Positions 42,603 through 50,999 of a stretch of 64,000 nucleotides of DNA are shown one piece after another. The DNA lies in contig NZ_LQIX01000012.1 of NCBI RefSeq assembly GCF_001500045.1, positions 1 through 64,000 of the forward strand. The letters run 5' to 3'. The stretch is from Mycobacterium sp. GA-1199 (GTDB lineage Bacteria; Actinomycetota; Actinomycetes; Mycobacteriales; Mycobacteriaceae). Position 1 is the first letter of the stretch. The number at the start of each line of letters is the position of its first letter. The notes below the pieces were generated by a model, which did not search any database, was not told where the DNA came from, and worked only from the letters and a program-made list of their open reading frames with translations. Made by a program: the position numbers and the translations under genes.

Positions 42603-43793
42603 TCAGGTCTGGCGGGTCAGCCACAGATGGTCGGTGGAGTCGGACGGGGCGGTGGGTCCGTAGCCGGCGCCGGTCTGCAGCACCAGATCGAAGGCCTCCC
42701 TGCGGATACGAGCGTCGGTGTACTGCAGCGCGACCACACCGGCGCTGAAGGGGGCGGTGATGATCTGGCCGATCGCGCCCCCGACGGACAGCAGGACCAA
42801 GGCGAACAGCGCGGCCGTCGTGGTCGTGGCCGCCATGAGGATTATCTGCCCGCCCAGACTGAACGGGAACGCGACGGCACCGGCGACGAGTTGCGCAACG
42901 ATCACCGCGAGCAGGCGAATGCCCAAGACCCGCCAGAAGTCCCGCTTGATCAAGGCGAAGGACCGCTTGACCGCCTCGATGATGCCGAGTCGCTCGAGGA
43001 CGATGATGACCGGAGTGAACGTCAGCATCGTCCCCAGGTACACCAGCGCCGCAATCAGTGCCAGTACCAACGGGATACCGATGAGAACTGCGGCCGCGCC
43101 GCCCGCCGCGGCCCCCACTGCGAAGATGAAGCCGACGACCACGGCGATCAACAGCATCGCACCGAGGACCTCCAAGACGGAGAAGCCGATCAGCGCCCAG
43201 AGCCGGCCCCGAAGCCGTTGCCACGCTTGCCCGATGGTGATTCCGGAGCCGAATACGGCCCTGCCCACGACGACCGTGAGCAGACCACTCAGCAGGATTG
43301 CGGACAGCCCCGTCGCGACCGACCCGGCGAGGCTCGACAGCATGGTGCTCGCCAGCACGCCCGCCGACACCTCCTCCTCACCGCTGAGCGTGGGGATCAA
43401 CCGCCCGCCGACGGCCAGCGGGCCGACGGACAGGATCAGCGCGACCAGTTGGGTGACGACCACCACGATGGTCGTCAACCCGAGCGTCGCTTTCGGATTG
43501 GCCCGGATGTATCCGACCGCGCCGTTGAAGATGTCCGACAGGGTCAGGGGGCGCAGAGCGATGACACCCGGCTTGAGCGCAGGCGGCCCGTAACCCGGAG
43601 GTCCGTAACCCGGTGGGCCATAGCCCGGTGGAGGTCCGTAACCCGGTGGAGGTCCGTAACCCGGTGGGCCGTACCCAGGAGGTGAACCGTAGCCCGGAGG
43701 CGGGCCGTACCCCGGCGGTGGCGCGTAGCCCGGAGGGGGATAGCCCGGCGGCGGTGGGCCTGCAAAACCGGACCCGCCGGCGTCGGTGCTCAT
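42603..43793 (-). CDS. Membrane protein with Pro/Gly/Tyr repeat N-terminus
   Basis: Encodes 396 aa, like H37Rv Rv3689. Residues 13-71 are PPGYGPP-type repeats; then PGVIALRPLTLSDIFNGAVGYIRANPKATLGL leads into six or more membrane helices (for example GFSVLEVLGAMLLIAVVVGFIFAVG, and AVIVAQLVAGAVAFPF). The domain resembles the glycerophosphoryl diester phosphodiesterase membrane region (GDPDase_memb) in pattern: LERLGIIEAVKRSFALIKRDFWRVLGI. Low-complexity tails of this type are common in mycobacterial membrane proteins and may mediate self-association. First gene of the DUF4129-DUF4350-MoxR-DUF58 operon. Confidence 0.85.
   Translation of the reverse strand: MSTDAGGSGFAGPPPPGYPPPGYAPPPGYGPPPGYGSPPGYGPPGYGPPPGYGPPPGYGPPGYGPPGYGPPALKPGVIALRPLTLSDIFNGAVGYIRANPKATLGLTTIVVVVTQLVALILSVGPLAVGGRLIPTLSGEEEVSAGVLASTMLSSLAGSVATGLSAILLSGLLTVVVGRAVFGSGITIGQAWQRLRGRLWALIGFSVLEVLGAMLLIAVVVGFIFAVGAAAGGAAAVLIGIPLVLALIAALVYLGTMLTFTPVIIVLERLGIIEAVKRSFALIKRDFWRVLGIRLLAVIVAQLVAGAVAFPFSLGGQIILMAATTTTAALFALVLLSVGGAIGQIITAPFSAGVVALQYTDARIRREAFDLVLQTGAGYGPTAPSDSTDHLWLTRQT
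43581..43757 (-). repeat. PPGYGPP-coding repeat block
   Basis: Degenerate units of 12-24 bp encode tandem PPGYGPP-type residues 13-71 of the membrane protein. The spacing stays in frame. The block is a likely site of length variation between strains. Confidence 0.85.
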
Positions 43794-43874
43794 GGCCACC
43801 ATCCTGTCGATGACAGTGCGAATTGACAACGCCGTCGGACGGTTGCGACGGTCGAGCGCGGGTAGCTTTGGCTC

Positions 43875-44339
43875 ATGGGCGAACTCAAGGAACGGTTGCG
43901 GGCCGACCTCACGACGGCCATGAAGTCGCAGGACAAGCTGCGCACCGCGACACTGCGGATGCTGCTCGCCGCGATCACCACCGAGGAGGTTGCCGGTAAA
44001 GAGTCGCGTGAACTGTCCGACGCCGAGGTGCTCAAGGTGCTGGCCAAGGAATCCAAGAAGCGCGGCGAATCCGCGGTGATCTACACGCAGAACGGTCGCG
44101 GCGACCTGGCCGCCAATGAGCACGCCGAGGCCCAGGTCATCGACGAGTACCTGCCGACGCCGCTGACCGAAGCCGAACTGGCCGACGTCGCCGACACCGC
44201 GATCGCACAGGTCGCCGAGGACCTCGGTGAGCGGCCCGGCACCAAGCAGATGGGGCTGGTGATGAAGGCCGCGACCGCCATCGCGGCCGGCAAGGCCGAC
44301 GGTGCGCGACTCTCCGCGGCGGTTAAGGCCAGGCTGTAG
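43875..44339 (+). CDS. GatB/YqeY domain protein
   Basis: Encodes 154 aa, like H37Rv Rv3688c. The sequence MGELKERLRADLTTAMKSQD and the repeated helices (ARESKKRGES-type and EAQVIDEYLPTPLTEAEL) are typical of YqeY. It resembles the tail domain of the GatB subunit of the tRNA amidotransferase and may bind tRNA, but its role in bacteria is not settled. The ATG is the first start of the message that diverges from the repeat-tailed membrane protein. Confidence 0.93.
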   Translation: MGELKERLRADLTTAMKSQDKLRTATLRMLLAAITTEEVAGKESRELSDAEVLKVLAKESKKRGESAVIYTQNGRGDLAANEHAEAQVIDEYLPTPLTEAELADVADTAIAQVAEDLGERPGTKQMGLVMKAATAIAAGKADGARLSAAVKARL

Positions 44340-44388
44340 CGGGCGCGGCAATCGTTTTCGCCGGCTGAGGCTCGGGTACCCCCGACCC

Positions 44389-45375
44389 ATGACGCGGTTC
44401 GGATACACCCTGATGACAGAGCAGAGCGGGCCAAAAGAACTTGTCCGCTATGCGGTTTCGGCCGAACAGGCCGGATTCGACTTCGAGGTGTCCTCCGACC
44501 ACTACTTCCCGTGGCTGTCCGCACAGGGACATGCGCCGTACGCGTGGTCGGTGCTGGGCGCGGTCGCCCATGTCACCGAGCGTGTCGAGTTGTTCACCTA
44601 CGTCACCTGCCCCACGATGCGCTACCACCCCGCGGTCGTCGCGCAGAAGGCCGCGACACTGCAGATCCTCGCCGACGGCCGTTTCACGCTCGGCCTGGGC
44701 AGCGGGGAGAATCTCAACGAGCACGTCGTCGGCAAGCGCTGGCCGACGGTGGCGCGCCGCCAGGAGATGCTGCGCGAAGCGATACAGATCATCCGCGAGC
44801 TGTTCACCGGCGACCTCGTCGACTGGAAGGGCGAGTATTTCGAGGTCGACTCGGCGCGGCTGTGGGACCTGCCGGAAACGCCGGTCGCCATCGCCACCGC
44901 CGTCTCGGGTGAGCGGTCGGTCGAGACGTTCGCGCCGCTGTCCGACCACCTGATCGCGGTCGAGCCGAACAAGGATCTCGTCGATGCGTGGCACGATGCC
45001 CGGCGCGCCACCGGCCTGCCCGGTGACGTGCGCGTCGTCGGGCAGATCCCGATCTGCTGGGACACCGACAAGGACGCCGCGGTGCGCCGCGCGCACGACC
45101 AGTTCAGGTGGTTCAGCGGCGGGTGGGCCGTCAACTCCGACCTTCCGACAACCGCCGGCTTCGACGGCGCGACGCAATACGTGCGCCCGGACGACGTGGC
45201 CGAGTCCATCCCCTGCGGACCCGATCTCGATGCGATCGTCGAAGCGGTCAGCAAGTACTGGGAAGCCGGCTTCACCGACATCGCGCTCGTGCAGATCGGC
45301 GACGAGGGTCAAGAGCAGTTCCTCAAGGAAGCGGCAACGCCGCTGCTGGACAAGCTGCGGACCGCAGCCAACTAG
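44389..45375 (+). CDS. F420-dependent luciferase-like oxidoreductase (F420 G6P family)
   Basis: Encodes 328 aa. The TIM-barrel landmarks MTRFGYTLMTEQSGPKELVR, DHYFPWLSAQGHAPYAWSVLGAVA, TLQILADGRFTLGLGSGENLNEHVVG and IATAVSGERSVETFAPLSD mark the group related to F420-dependent glucose-6-phosphate dehydrogenase. It should use cofactor F420, which mycobacteria make. The substrate is not known and need not be glucose 6-phosphate. The next gene begins 11 bp behind the stop. Confidence 0.88.
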   Translation: MTRFGYTLMTEQSGPKELVRYAVSAEQAGFDFEVSSDHYFPWLSAQGHAPYAWSVLGAVAHVTERVELFTYVTCPTMRYHPAVVAQKAATLQILADGRFTLGLGSGENLNEHVVGKRWPTVARRQEMLREAIQIIRELFTGDLVDWKGEYFEVDSARLWDLPETPVAIATAVSGERSVETFAPLSDHLIAVEPNKDLVDAWHDARRATGLPGDVRVVGQIPICWDTDKDAAVRRAHDQFRWFSGGWAVNSDLPTTAGFDGATQYVRPDDVAESIPCGPDLDAIVEAVSKYWEAGFTDIALVQIGDEGQEQFLKEAATPLLDKLRTAAN

Positions 45376-45386
45376 AAGGGACCGAT

Positions 45387-45548
45387 ATGCCGACCGGAAA
45401 AGGCATCTACGACGACGACGACGCCGACGAGCGCGACAAGCGCAAGGCGCAACGCACGGGACCGAAGGACGAGGGCGGCGACGGCGGCATGGCGACCCGC
45501 GAGAACGCCCCGGACGTCGCGGAGTCCGGCGGGGAGCCTACGGCCTGA
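45387..45548 (+). CDS. Small acidic disordered protein
   Basis: Encodes 53 aa: MPTGKGIYDDDDADERDKRK and a low-complexity tail with GGDGGMATRENAPDVAESGG. An AGAAGGGA ribosome-binding site lies six bases before the ATG. There is no membrane segment or Cys. High Asp/Glu content and Gly/Lys composition suggest a disordered, probably nucleic-acid or stress-related protein, but no function can be read. Its stop codon abuts the stop of the converging gene (TGA|TCA). Confidence 0.65.
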   Translation: MPTGKGIYDDDDADERDKRKAQRTGPKDEGGDGGMATRENAPDVAESGGEPTA

Positions 45549-46265
45549 TCACTCGGCGTCGCGGCCCTGCCTGCTGCGCTTGTAGGCCGAGCGCCGGAAG
45601 TCGCCGAGCCAGCGCGGCGCCAACTCGACCTCGGGGTCGCTGTGCAGGGCGGGGTCGAACGCGATGTCGTCACAGCTCGGGTCGACGTGGCGAAGCGTCA
45701 ACCGGGCCAGCGGGCGGAATCCTCCCCTGACCGGCGCCTGGTCGATGTTGAAGGTCAGTCCGGTCGCGTCGATCTGCTTTTCTATGGCATCGAGCGACAG
45801 CCCCGCCGCCTCGACCCGGGTGGCCAGCCGGGCCCGCACCCACCACAGGGCATCGTGGTACCGCAACGGCATCAAGCTGGAGAAGGTCGCCCCGGACCAC
45901 GACAGGACGGGGGCCAGCCCGACGCGCGTCCCCGAGATCGTCGACGCCAACAACACATCCCACGGGCTGCAGGCCCGAAGATCCGGCGGCGGCGGGATCC
46001 GGAACGCCAGACCGGCGACGTCGGGAGTAGAGCCGGGCAGGCCGACACCCTTGGAGACCCGTGCGATGACGTCGCAGGAGTTCATCGGCAGCCCTTCACC
46101 ATCGGGCGCGACGCGTTCGAGGACCCCCTCGGCCATCACCCCCGAGGGATGGAACAGCCGCCGATCGCGAAGGGCGGCGCCGAAGCGGATGGGAAGCGAG
46201 GCTATATCGGAGGCTTGCACGGTAGACGAGTGCCCGCGCGGGGACGCAGCAAAACGAGCGGCCAC
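45549..46265 (-). CDS. Hypothetical protein with catalase-fold-like pattern
   Basis: Encodes 238 aa from GTG, start uncertain. The middle (LFHPSGVMAEGVLERV ... SCDVIARVSKGVGLPGSTPDVAGLAFRI) follows the order of the haem-binding core of catalases: a His-x-x-G-V near the N-terminus, then R-x-S-x-G-x-G and a D-V-x-G-x-A-x-R segment. Shorter than a catalase and without the usual proximal tyrosine motif, so it could bind haem or another small molecule but probably lacks catalase activity. The rest (PRWLGDFRRSAYKR at the end) is basic. I cannot name the family. It converges on the small acidic protein gene. Confidence 0.6.
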   Translation of the reverse strand: MAARFAASPRGHSSTVQASDIASLPIRFGAALRDRRLFHPSGVMAEGVLERVAPDGEGLPMNSCDVIARVSKGVGLPGSTPDVAGLAFRIPPPPDLRACSPWDVLLASTISGTRVGLAPVLSWSGATFSSLMPLRYHDALWWVRARLATRVEAAGLSLDAIEKQIDATGLTFNIDQAPVRGGFRPLARLTLRHVDPSCDDIAFDPALHSDPEVELAPRWLGDFRRSAYKRSRQGRDAE

Positions 46266-46344
46266 GTTTCAACAGCCCCGATACCGGGCATTAATTCCGC
46301 GCAGTGCTGCAGTACGCAGCAGAAGACCCTGTCGAAAGGCCGTC

Positions 46345-47040
46345 GTGACAACCGCATACACCGATGTCCGTGGACCGCTGGTCGCGGATGAGGGCGTCTA
46401 CGCGCCGCAGGAAGATTCGCAGCTGCTCATCGAGGTCATGGACAATATGGCGCTGGCACGCGGCCGGCACGTGGTCGACTTGTGCACCGGCAGCGGCGTC
46501 GTCGCCATTGGGGCGGCCGAGCAGGGCGCCGCATCGGTGACCGCCTTCGACATCTGCCAGCGTGCGGTGCGGTGTGCGCGGGCAAACGCGATGGCGTCGG
46601 GAGCCGACGTCGACGTGCACCTCGGATCATGGGCGCGCGCAGTCGAATTCGGCCCCTTCGATCTGATCGTCTGCAACCCGCCGTATGTGCCGCACGATCC
46701 GAGCGCCGAATGCGAGCCGCTCCCCGAATATGTGGGGCCGCCTCGGGCGTGGGATGCCGGATGCGACGGCCGGCTCGTACTCGACCCGTTGTGCGCCACG
46801 GTGCCCGACCTTCTCGACCACGGAGGCAGCCTACTGTTGGTGCAGTCGGAGTTCGCCGATCCGCGCCAGACGCTGGGCGCGCTCGCCAGCGCCGGTCTTG
46901 ACACCGAAATAGTTGCACGGCAATGGATTCCGTTTGGTCCCGTGCTGTCATCGAGGGCGTTGTGGCTCGAGGAATGCGGCCGCCTCGAACCCGGCCGTCG
47001 CGAAGAGGAGCTGCTCGTGATCCGGGCGGACAAGCCATGA
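46345..47040 (+). CDS. HemK/PrmC-like methyltransferase
   Basis: Encodes 231 aa from GTG. Motif I is VVDLCTGSGVVAIGAAEQG (residues 43-61) and NPPYVPHDPS (111-120) is the Gln/Asn N5-methyltransferase catalytic loop of HemK-type enzymes. YAPQEDSQLLIEVM is the usual start of this family. The specific substrate is unknown; release factors, ribosomal proteins and small molecules are all methylated by relatives. Ends in an ATGA overlap with the CDGSH gene, so the two proteins are made together. Confidence 0.82.
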   Translation: MTTAYTDVRGPLVADEGVYAPQEDSQLLIEVMDNMALARGRHVVDLCTGSGVVAIGAAEQGAASVTAFDICQRAVRCARANAMASGADVDVHLGSWARAVEFGPFDLIVCNPPYVPHDPSAECEPLPEYVGPPRAWDAGCDGRLVLDPLCATVPDLLDHGGSLLLVQSEFADPRQTLGALASAGLDTEIVARQWIPFGPVLSSRALWLEECGRLEPGRREEELLVIRADKP

Positions 47041-47291
47041 GCGATGCCGAACCGCGCACCGTGCGTGTGGTGCCCAACGGCCCGCTCATGGTGCAGGGGC
47101 CGGTGCGCATCGAGATGCCCGACGGCCAAGTCATCGAGTCGGACCGGTTCATGGTCGCGGTCTGCACGTGCCGGCGTAGCAAGGATTATCCGTTGTGCGA
47201 CACCAGTCACCGGTGTCGTAAGCGTGCCGACACGTCCGCTAGGCGCGACGCGCCTGCCGACAAAGTCGCGTCAGCTCAGCGGCCTGCGTAG
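47037..47291 (+). CDS. CDGSH-type iron-sulfur protein
   Basis: Encodes 84 aa. The cluster-binding motif is C43-x-C45...P-x-C54-D-T-S-H58, i.e. three cysteines and one histidine that hold a [2Fe-2S] cluster, as in mitoNEET. The glycine of the classical CDGSH is replaced by threonine (CDTSH), a variation found in relatives. The N-terminal MSDAEPRTVRVVPNGPLMVQ and IEMPDGQVIESDRF are the family's beta strands. The last 21 bases overlap the 3' end of the converging diiron oxidase gene. Likely an electron carrier for that enzyme. Confidence 0.85.
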   Translation: MSDAEPRTVRVVPNGPLMVQGPVRIEMPDGQVIESDRFMVAVCTCRRSKDYPLCDTSHRCRKRADTSARRDAPADKVASAQRPA

Positions 47292-48302
47292 CGACGAGCG
47301 GTTCTCGGTCCAGCAGTTCATCAGGTGCGTGGCCAGGCGGCCCTCGACCACTTCCAACGCCCGCATGCCGAATACCACGTCGCGGTCCAGGTGCGGTTCC
47401 CTGGCGACGAGGTCACCGACGACGTCGGTCCGGACCACCTGCTCGTGGACGGCATCGGCCACCACATGTTCGTGGTAGAACGCCACGCAGGCGTCGGGTG
47501 CGCCCATGCGGCGCAACGCGTCCACCAACCGCCGCGAGCCAGGTGATGACGTGATCTCCGTCGACGCGAAATGTCCGATCGACGCGCCGCGCAGGTCGCG
47601 GTGCAAGCCGAACAGCGACATCAGGTTCACCGACGCCAACGCGTCGGCGGAGACGTTGTCGAGGTAGCCGAGGTAGGACGGGTCGAGCCCAGCCGCGTCC
47701 ATCAACTGCGCGTACAGGTGCTGGTGCACGTGTTCGCCACGGCCACCGCCGAATTCGTCGAACTCGACCGCGACGAATGCCGCCTTCGAGTGTCCGGCCA
47801 GGCGGGGGATGGTCCACGCATGCGGGTCGCCCTCTTTGAGGTGGTACACCGAGCGGTGCACGAAGTATTCGAGCATCTGCTCCCAGGTGCCCTTGTCGCG
47901 CAGGAAGTATGACGGACCCTCGCCGTCGACCGGTTCGATGGACAGCTTGTCCATCTCGGCTTCTGCAGTCTCCCCCTCGGCGATCTCGCCGACGTCCTGG
48001 CGCACCGCGTCCAGGAATGCCTCCTCGAACCGGCCGCGAAGGTGCAGCAGCGCGGGGTTCCACTCCCAGCGCGGGCTCACACCGGCGAAGCCGCGATAGT
48101 GCAGCTCGTAGCAGATGTAGAGGGCGAGCTGAAGGTCGAGGCCGTAGGGGTCGGCGTCGAACATCGGAACGTCGATGGGACGCAGGGGCAACGACGGGCG
48201 GCCGCGCTGCAGCAGTTCGATGACGGCGGCCGACAACGGTCCGACGGCCTTCGGCAGGGCAGGTTCGACTAGCGTCGACGGGAGAGTCACGTCCTCTTCC
48301 AT
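47271..48302 (-). CDS. Haem-oxygenase-like diiron oxidase (iron-containing redox enzyme family)
   Basis: Encodes 343 aa from the ATG giving MEEDVTLP; a GTG 18 codons upstream is possible. The helical fold and the pairs E180...E190/H191/H193 (VEFDEFGGGRGEHVHQHL) and H277/E278/H279 with H286 (YHEHVVADAVHEQ) are placed as diiron ligands of the haem-oxygenase-like diiron oxidase superfamily. Members cleave or oxidise small molecules, such as decarboxylating fatty acids to alkenes or making N-oxides. Its CDGSH partner could supply electrons. Substrate not known. Confidence 0.75.
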   Translation of the reverse strand: MEEDVTLPSTLVEPALPKAVGPLSAAVIELLQRGRPSLPLRPIDVPMFDADPYGLDLQLALYICYELHYRGFAGVSPRWEWNPALLHLRGRFEEAFLDAVRQDVGEIAEGETAEAEMDKLSIEPVDGEGPSYFLRDKGTWEQMLEYFVHRSVYHLKEGDPHAWTIPRLAGHSKAAFVAVEFDEFGGGRGEHVHQHLYAQLMDAAGLDPSYLGYLDNVSADALASVNLMSLFGLHRDLRGASIGHFASTEITSSPGSRRLVDALRRMGAPDACVAFYHEHVVADAVHEQVVRTDVVGDLVAREPHLDRDVVFGMRALEVVEGRLATHLMNCWTENRSSLRRPLS

Positions 48303-48383
48303 ACCCTCATACGCGCCGGTCAAACGTATGTTCGGCCGGGGAGTCGCTCGGCTCACAGTGACTCTGGAGCCGATGCCTTCTTG

Positions 48384-48457
<74 letters not shown>

Positions 48458-48545
48458 CGTGAAGCCACGACAGCGTATCGCACCGGCGGGCCGCCAAGCC
48501 AAACGCCTAGGGGCGGCGGCGCTCTGCACGGTCACTCGCTTTCCC

Positions 48546-48614
48546 CGTTCGCGAGACGTACACCAGGGCGGTATCTCACGCAGTACCGCGACCGTGGTGT
48601 ACGCCTCGCGAACG
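48546..48614. repeat. 20-bp palindrome with nested hairpin behind tRNA-Pro
   Basis: CGTTCGCGAGACGTACACCA (48546-48565) pairs with TGGTGTACGCCTCGCGAACG (48595-48614) at 19 of 20 positions. An inner stem GCGGTA/TACCGC (48568-48573 with 48584-48589) sits inside the loop. The region lies 89 bp upstream of the tRNA gene and 132 bp upstream of a small membrane protein gene. No T-run, no ORF. Confidence 0.85.
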
Positions 48615-48745
48615 CGACAAGAAAGCGGCAGCGATAAGGAACCGATCCCAACGTCGGCGAGCCGTGATCTGCGACACGCCGCGGGAAGCAACCGGATGTC
48701 GGTGGCGTTCTCCATCATGTAAGCAATCGACGAAGCGAGGACGAG

Positions 48746-48943
48746 ATGACTGGTCTTGGCGCATCCATCTACCTGGGTTTCTTCGTTCTCGCCGCGGTGT
48801 GGCTTTTCCTCACCTCCGACGGTCCGCTGATCGGCGGTGACGACGATCAGGACCAGCGTCCCGAGCGTTCGAACTCGGTCAACACCGACGCGAACTCCGA
48901 AGGCTCGAGCCCCTGGCTGGTCAGCCACTCGTCGCAGAAGTAG
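48746..48943 (+). CDS. Small single-pass membrane protein
   Basis: Encodes 65 aa. Residues 7-24 form a membrane helix ([18 protein letters not shown]), followed by a short hydrophilic, Asp/Asn/Ser-rich tail. The ATG is preceded by GAGGACGAG. The last 97 bases overlap the 3' end of the cysteine-synthase-like gene on the other strand, whose C-terminus looks genuine. The overlap makes the stop position of this small gene the weaker assignment; the membrane part is free of overlap. Unknown function. Confidence 0.5.
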   Translation: MTGLGASIYLGFFVLAAVWLFLTSDGPLIGGDDDQDQRPERSNSVNTDANSEGSSPWLVSHSSQK

Positions 48944-49968
48944 GTGTCCGCATAGCGGTCGCCGCTGTCGGCCAGCAGTGTCACCACCGATCCGCTGCGA
49001 CCTTCGTCCCTCATCTCGGCCAGCAGGCCGAACGCCCCCCACAGGTTCGTCCCGGTCGAGGGGCCCACCCGCCGGCCCAGCACCGTGCTGGCGTGCCGGG
49101 CCGCGGCAACCGAAGCGGCGTCCGGCACGACGACCATCCGGTCGACCACGCCCGGCAGGAACGACGGCTCCACCCGTGGCCGGCCGATTCCCTCGATGCG
49201 TGACGACACACCGGTGACGACATCACCGCGGCCCTGCGCGTAGGAGGGGAAGAAGGCCGAGTTCTCCGGGTCGACCACACACAGTCGGGTGGCGTAGCGG
49301 CGGTAGCGGATGTAGCGGCCGATGGTGGCACTCGTCCCGCCGGTGCCCGCGCCCACCACGATCCACTCGGGCACCGGGTGCGCCTCGTCTCGCATCTGCT
49401 CGAAGATCGACTCGGCGATGTTGTTGTTACCGCGCCAGTCGGTGGCCCGCTCGGCGTTGGTGAACTGATCGATGTAGTGCCCGCCGGTCGCTTCGGCCAG
49501 CCGCTCGGCCTCGGCGTACACCTGACTGGATTCGGCGACGAAATGGCAACGGCCGCCCTGAGATTCGATCAGCGCGATCTTGCTGGCACTCGTCGATGAC
49601 GGCATCACCGCGATGAACGGCAGGCCGAGCAGCGCCGCGAAGTACGCCTCGGACACCGCCGTCGACCCCGACGACGCCTCGATGATCGTGGTGCCCTCGG
49701 CGATCCACCCGTTGCACAGCGCGTAGAGAAACAGCGACCGCGCCAGCCGATGCTTGAGGCTGCCCGTGATATGCGTCGACTCGTCCTTGAGGTACAGCTG
49801 CAGATCGCACCCGTCGCACCAGGCGGACGGCAACGGATAGCGCAACAAGTGGGTGTCGGCGCTGCGGCGCGCGTCGGCCTCGATAAACCGGACGGCGTCG
49901 TCGACCCACGCGCGAGGACTACTACGGCTTGCGGTGAGGACCCTGTCGTTCACCGCACCGTCGGTCAC
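48847..49968 (-). CDS. Cysteine synthase / cystathionine beta-synthase-like PLP enzyme
   Basis: Encodes 373 aa from a GTG that overlaps the stop of the phosphoesterase gene (GTGA), like H37Rv Rv3684. The PLP lysine is K72 in [12 protein letters not shown]; the phosphate-binding loop [14 protein letters not shown] and the [13 protein letters not shown] region are conserved. Fold type II beta-elimination enzymes of this kind make or split cysteine and related amino acids. Several exposed cysteines (CDGCDLQL) are unusual. The exact reaction is unknown; the annotation as a lyase rests on family alone. Confidence 0.85.
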   Translation of the reverse strand: MTDGAVNDRVLTASRSSPRAWVDDAVRFIEADARRSADTHLLRYPLPSAWCDGCDLQLYLKDESTHITGSLKHRLARSLFLYALCNGWIAEGTTIIEASSGSTAVSEAYFAALLGLPFIAVMPSSTSASKIALIESQGGRCHFVAESSQVYAEAERLAEATGGHYIDQFTNAERATDWRGNNNIAESIFEQMRDEAHPVPEWIVVGAGTGGTSATIGRYIRYRRYATRLCVVDPENSAFFPSYAQGRGDVVTGVSSRIEGIGRPRVEPSFLPGVVDRMVVVPDAASVAAARHASTVLGRRVGPSTGTNLWGAFGLLAEMRDEGRSGSVVTLLADSGDRYADTYFCDEWLTSQGLEPSEFASVLTEFERSGRWS

Positions 49969-50927
49969 CGCACCGCGACGCTCGGATGGGACGTGCCCGC
50001 CCGAGCGTCCGCGTCCTGGCCGCCGGTCGGCGCCGCGACCAGTGTCAGCAGCGTGGCCTCGGGACGGCAGCAGAACCGCAGCGGCGCGTACGGCGAGGTG
50101 CCGATGCCCGCCGAGACGTGCAGCTGGGTGTGCGCACCCCAGCGCGACGGGCCCTTGGCCCGCGAACGGTCCAGTCCGCAGTTGGTGACGAGGGCGCCGT
50201 AGAACGGCAGGCACAACTGGCCGCCGTGGGTGTGGCCGGCCATCACCAGCTGATAGCCGTCGGCCGCGAACCGGTCGAGGACTCGTGGCTCCGGCGAATG
50301 GGTCAGCCCCAGCGTGAGGTTCGCGGCGGGACTGGCCGCACCGGCGACGGTCTCGTAGCGGTCCCGCGACAAATGCGGGTCGTCGACTCCAGCGGCGGCG
50401 ATGAGCTGACCCCGCACCTCCACCTCGCGGCGCGTGTGGGTCAGGTCCAGCCAGCCGCGCTCGGTGAACGCCGCCCGCAGGTCCTGCCACGGCAACGGTT
50501 CGCCGTGAACGCGATGGCCCGGGCGGGTGACGTAGTTGAGCGGGTTCTTCGGCGTCGGCCCGAAATAGTCGTTGCTGCCGAACACGAACAGCCCCGGAAC
50601 CGACAGCAACTCCGACAGTGACTGCACCACGGCGGGCACGGCCTTGGGGTGGGCGAGGTTGTCGCCGGTGTTGACGACCAGATCGGGCTCGAGCGCGACG
50701 AGTTCGCGCAGCCAGGCCTGCTTGCGCCGCTGTCCGGGCCGCATGTGGATGTCGCTGATGTGCAGCACCTTCAGCGGTGAGGACCCGGGCGCCAGCACCG
50801 GCATCGTCACTTCTCGCACCGCGAAGGCATTGCGTTCGATCACCGCTGCGTAGCCGATTCCGGCGACCAGCGCGCCGGCGGACGCCGCGGCGGAGTTCTT
50901 CAGGATCGTCGTCGAACGGGCGGACAT
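49965..50927 (-). CDS. Membrane-anchored metallophosphoesterase
   Basis: Encodes 320 aa, like H37Rv Rv3683. A positively charged start and hydrophobic segment ([21 protein letters not shown]) anchor it. The calcineurin-like motifs are D59-I-H61 (LHISDIHM), GDN (88-90), GSND (117-120) and GHTHGGQ later, forming the two-metal site. Substrate unknown. It lies between ponA2 and the cysteine-synthase-like gene with only 72 bp to ponA2, so an envelope-linked role is inferred from position. Confidence 0.9.
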   Translation of the reverse strand: MSARSTTILKNSAAASAGALVAGIGYAAVIERNAFAVREVTMPVLAPGSSPLKVLHISDIHMRPGQRRKQAWLRELVALEPDLVVNTGDNLAHPKAVPAVVQSLSELLSVPGLFVFGSNDYFGPTPKNPLNYVTRPGHRVHGEPLPWQDLRAAFTERGWLDLTHTRREVEVRGQLIAAAGVDDPHLSRDRYETVAGAASPAANLTLGLTHSPEPRVLDRFAADGYQLVMAGHTHGGQLCLPFYGALVTNCGLDRSRAKGPSRWGAHTQLHVSAGIGTSPYAPLRFCCRPEATLLTLVAAPTGGQDADARAGTSHPSVAVR

Positions 50928-50999
50928 GCTGCAGAGCCTACTGCCAGTGTCCCCGACGGAGCGCTCCCGACCGCTCGGTCGTAACCAACCGCACATCGA

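Noticed and set aside
42603..44408. Longer start of the repeat-tailed membrane protein
   Set aside because: The extra sequence lies over the opposite YqeY gene and has no matching conserved domain.
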